Part shown: piece after piece, positions 63,925 to 64,000 of the stretch | How the letters are laid out: the number at the start of each line of letters is the position of its first letter | Numbering within the stretch: the stretch's first letter is position 1 | Source of the DNA: Planctomycetaceae bacterium | Lineage (GTDB): Bacteria; Planctomycetota; Planctomycetia; Planctomycetales; Planctomycetaceae | Reading direction: 5' to 3' | Length of the DNA: 64,000 nucleotides | Assembly: GCA_014762625.1 (NCBI GenBank) | Contig: JABURQ010000048.1 | Coordinates: 1-64,000 of the forward strand | Position numbers and translations under genes: made by a program | Notes under the pieces: generated by a model | The model's input: only the letters and a program-made list of their open reading frames with translations | Database searches by the model: none | Told to the model about the DNA's origin: nothing

Positions 63925-64000
63925 ATGTTGAGTTGGGCACTTTTATTTTTGATCCTCGCACTCATCTCGAGTGCCTTGGAAATGACGGTCATCGCCGGAA
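63925..64000 (+). CDS. Second DUF1328 (YtjA-type) protein, cut by window end
   Basis: The visible 25 residues (MLSWALLFLILALISSALEM then TVIAG) closely match the protein at 62561. The ATG follows GGAAAGGA. The remainder, including the second span, is beyond the window. It is the second gene of operon B. Confidence 0.85.
   Translation, partial: MLSWALLFLILALISSALEMTVIAG

Noticed and set aside
1-64000. tRNA, rRNA, CRISPR array, insertion sequence or prophage
   Set aside because: I looked at gaps for T-arm motifs, repeats, transposase motifs and integrases by eye and found none.

Overview
This 64-kb window is a chromosomal segment of a planctomycete (phylum Planctomycetota, probably order Planctomycetales). 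The evidence is the set of protein families: a DUF1552 Tat protein paired with a DUF1587/1592/1588-type cytochrome c protein, DUF1559 pseudopilin-like proteins, MoxR/DUF58/BatA cassettes, many secreted esterase and ThuA-like proteins, FHA proteins and long coiled coils. I see no rRNA, tRNA, CRISPR array, insertion sequence, integrase or prophage gene, so the window is mostly housekeeping and lineage-specific genes.

Layout. 0-2.3 kb: a probable hydroxyproline catabolic locus, with the 5' end of a 4-hydroxyproline 2-epimerase and a DapA-family deaminase, divergent from a GntR/FCD regulator with two winged-helix domains. 2.4-16.5 kb: site-2 protease, M16 peptidase, TsaB, a tandem alpha/beta hydrolase, dihydroorotase, DtxR-type regulator, HtrA protease, DksA-like protein, PDZ protein and CobW GTPase. 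16.6-29 kb: PurN, thioredoxin, a coiled-coil protein translationally coupled to an aldo/keto reductase, the DUF1552/DUF1592 pair, TruA, ArgH, an FHA protein and pterin carbinolamine dehydratase. 29-37 kb: an overlapping moxR-DUF58-batA operon, an ArgA-like acetyltransferase, an M42 aminopeptidase and a DUF1559 pseudopilin with a clear terminator. 37-48 kb: AspS, a secreted protein with a duplicated domain, an esterase, McsB/McsA, TrpE, a YhaM-like HD nuclease and a Tat-exported protein. 48-53 kb: an NtrC-like gene broken by an amber codon, FHA-RsgA and a second DUF58 protein. 53-62 kb: a His-rich lipoprotein, a DUF1559 lipoprotein, PhoD, a ThuA-like protein, a two-gene nucleotidyltransferase module and another secreted esterase.

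The most notable region is 62.4-64.0 kb. Two short operons of very small envelope proteins (two DUF1328/YtjA paralogues, an 11-residue-repeat helical protein and an acidic lipoprotein) each follow a good match to a sigma-54 (-24/-12) promoter. Both promoters read TGGCAT-N5-CTGCA and lie 58-59 bases before the start codon. Between the operons are a strong terminator and a 38-residue ORF that matches only the C-terminal half of a TM2 domain. This looks like a sigma-54-controlled envelope-stress island that continues past the right edge.

All function calls come from motifs and remembered family features. No database search was run. Where an earlier in-frame start was possible, I chose starts from visible Shine-Dalgarno sequences and signal peptides.
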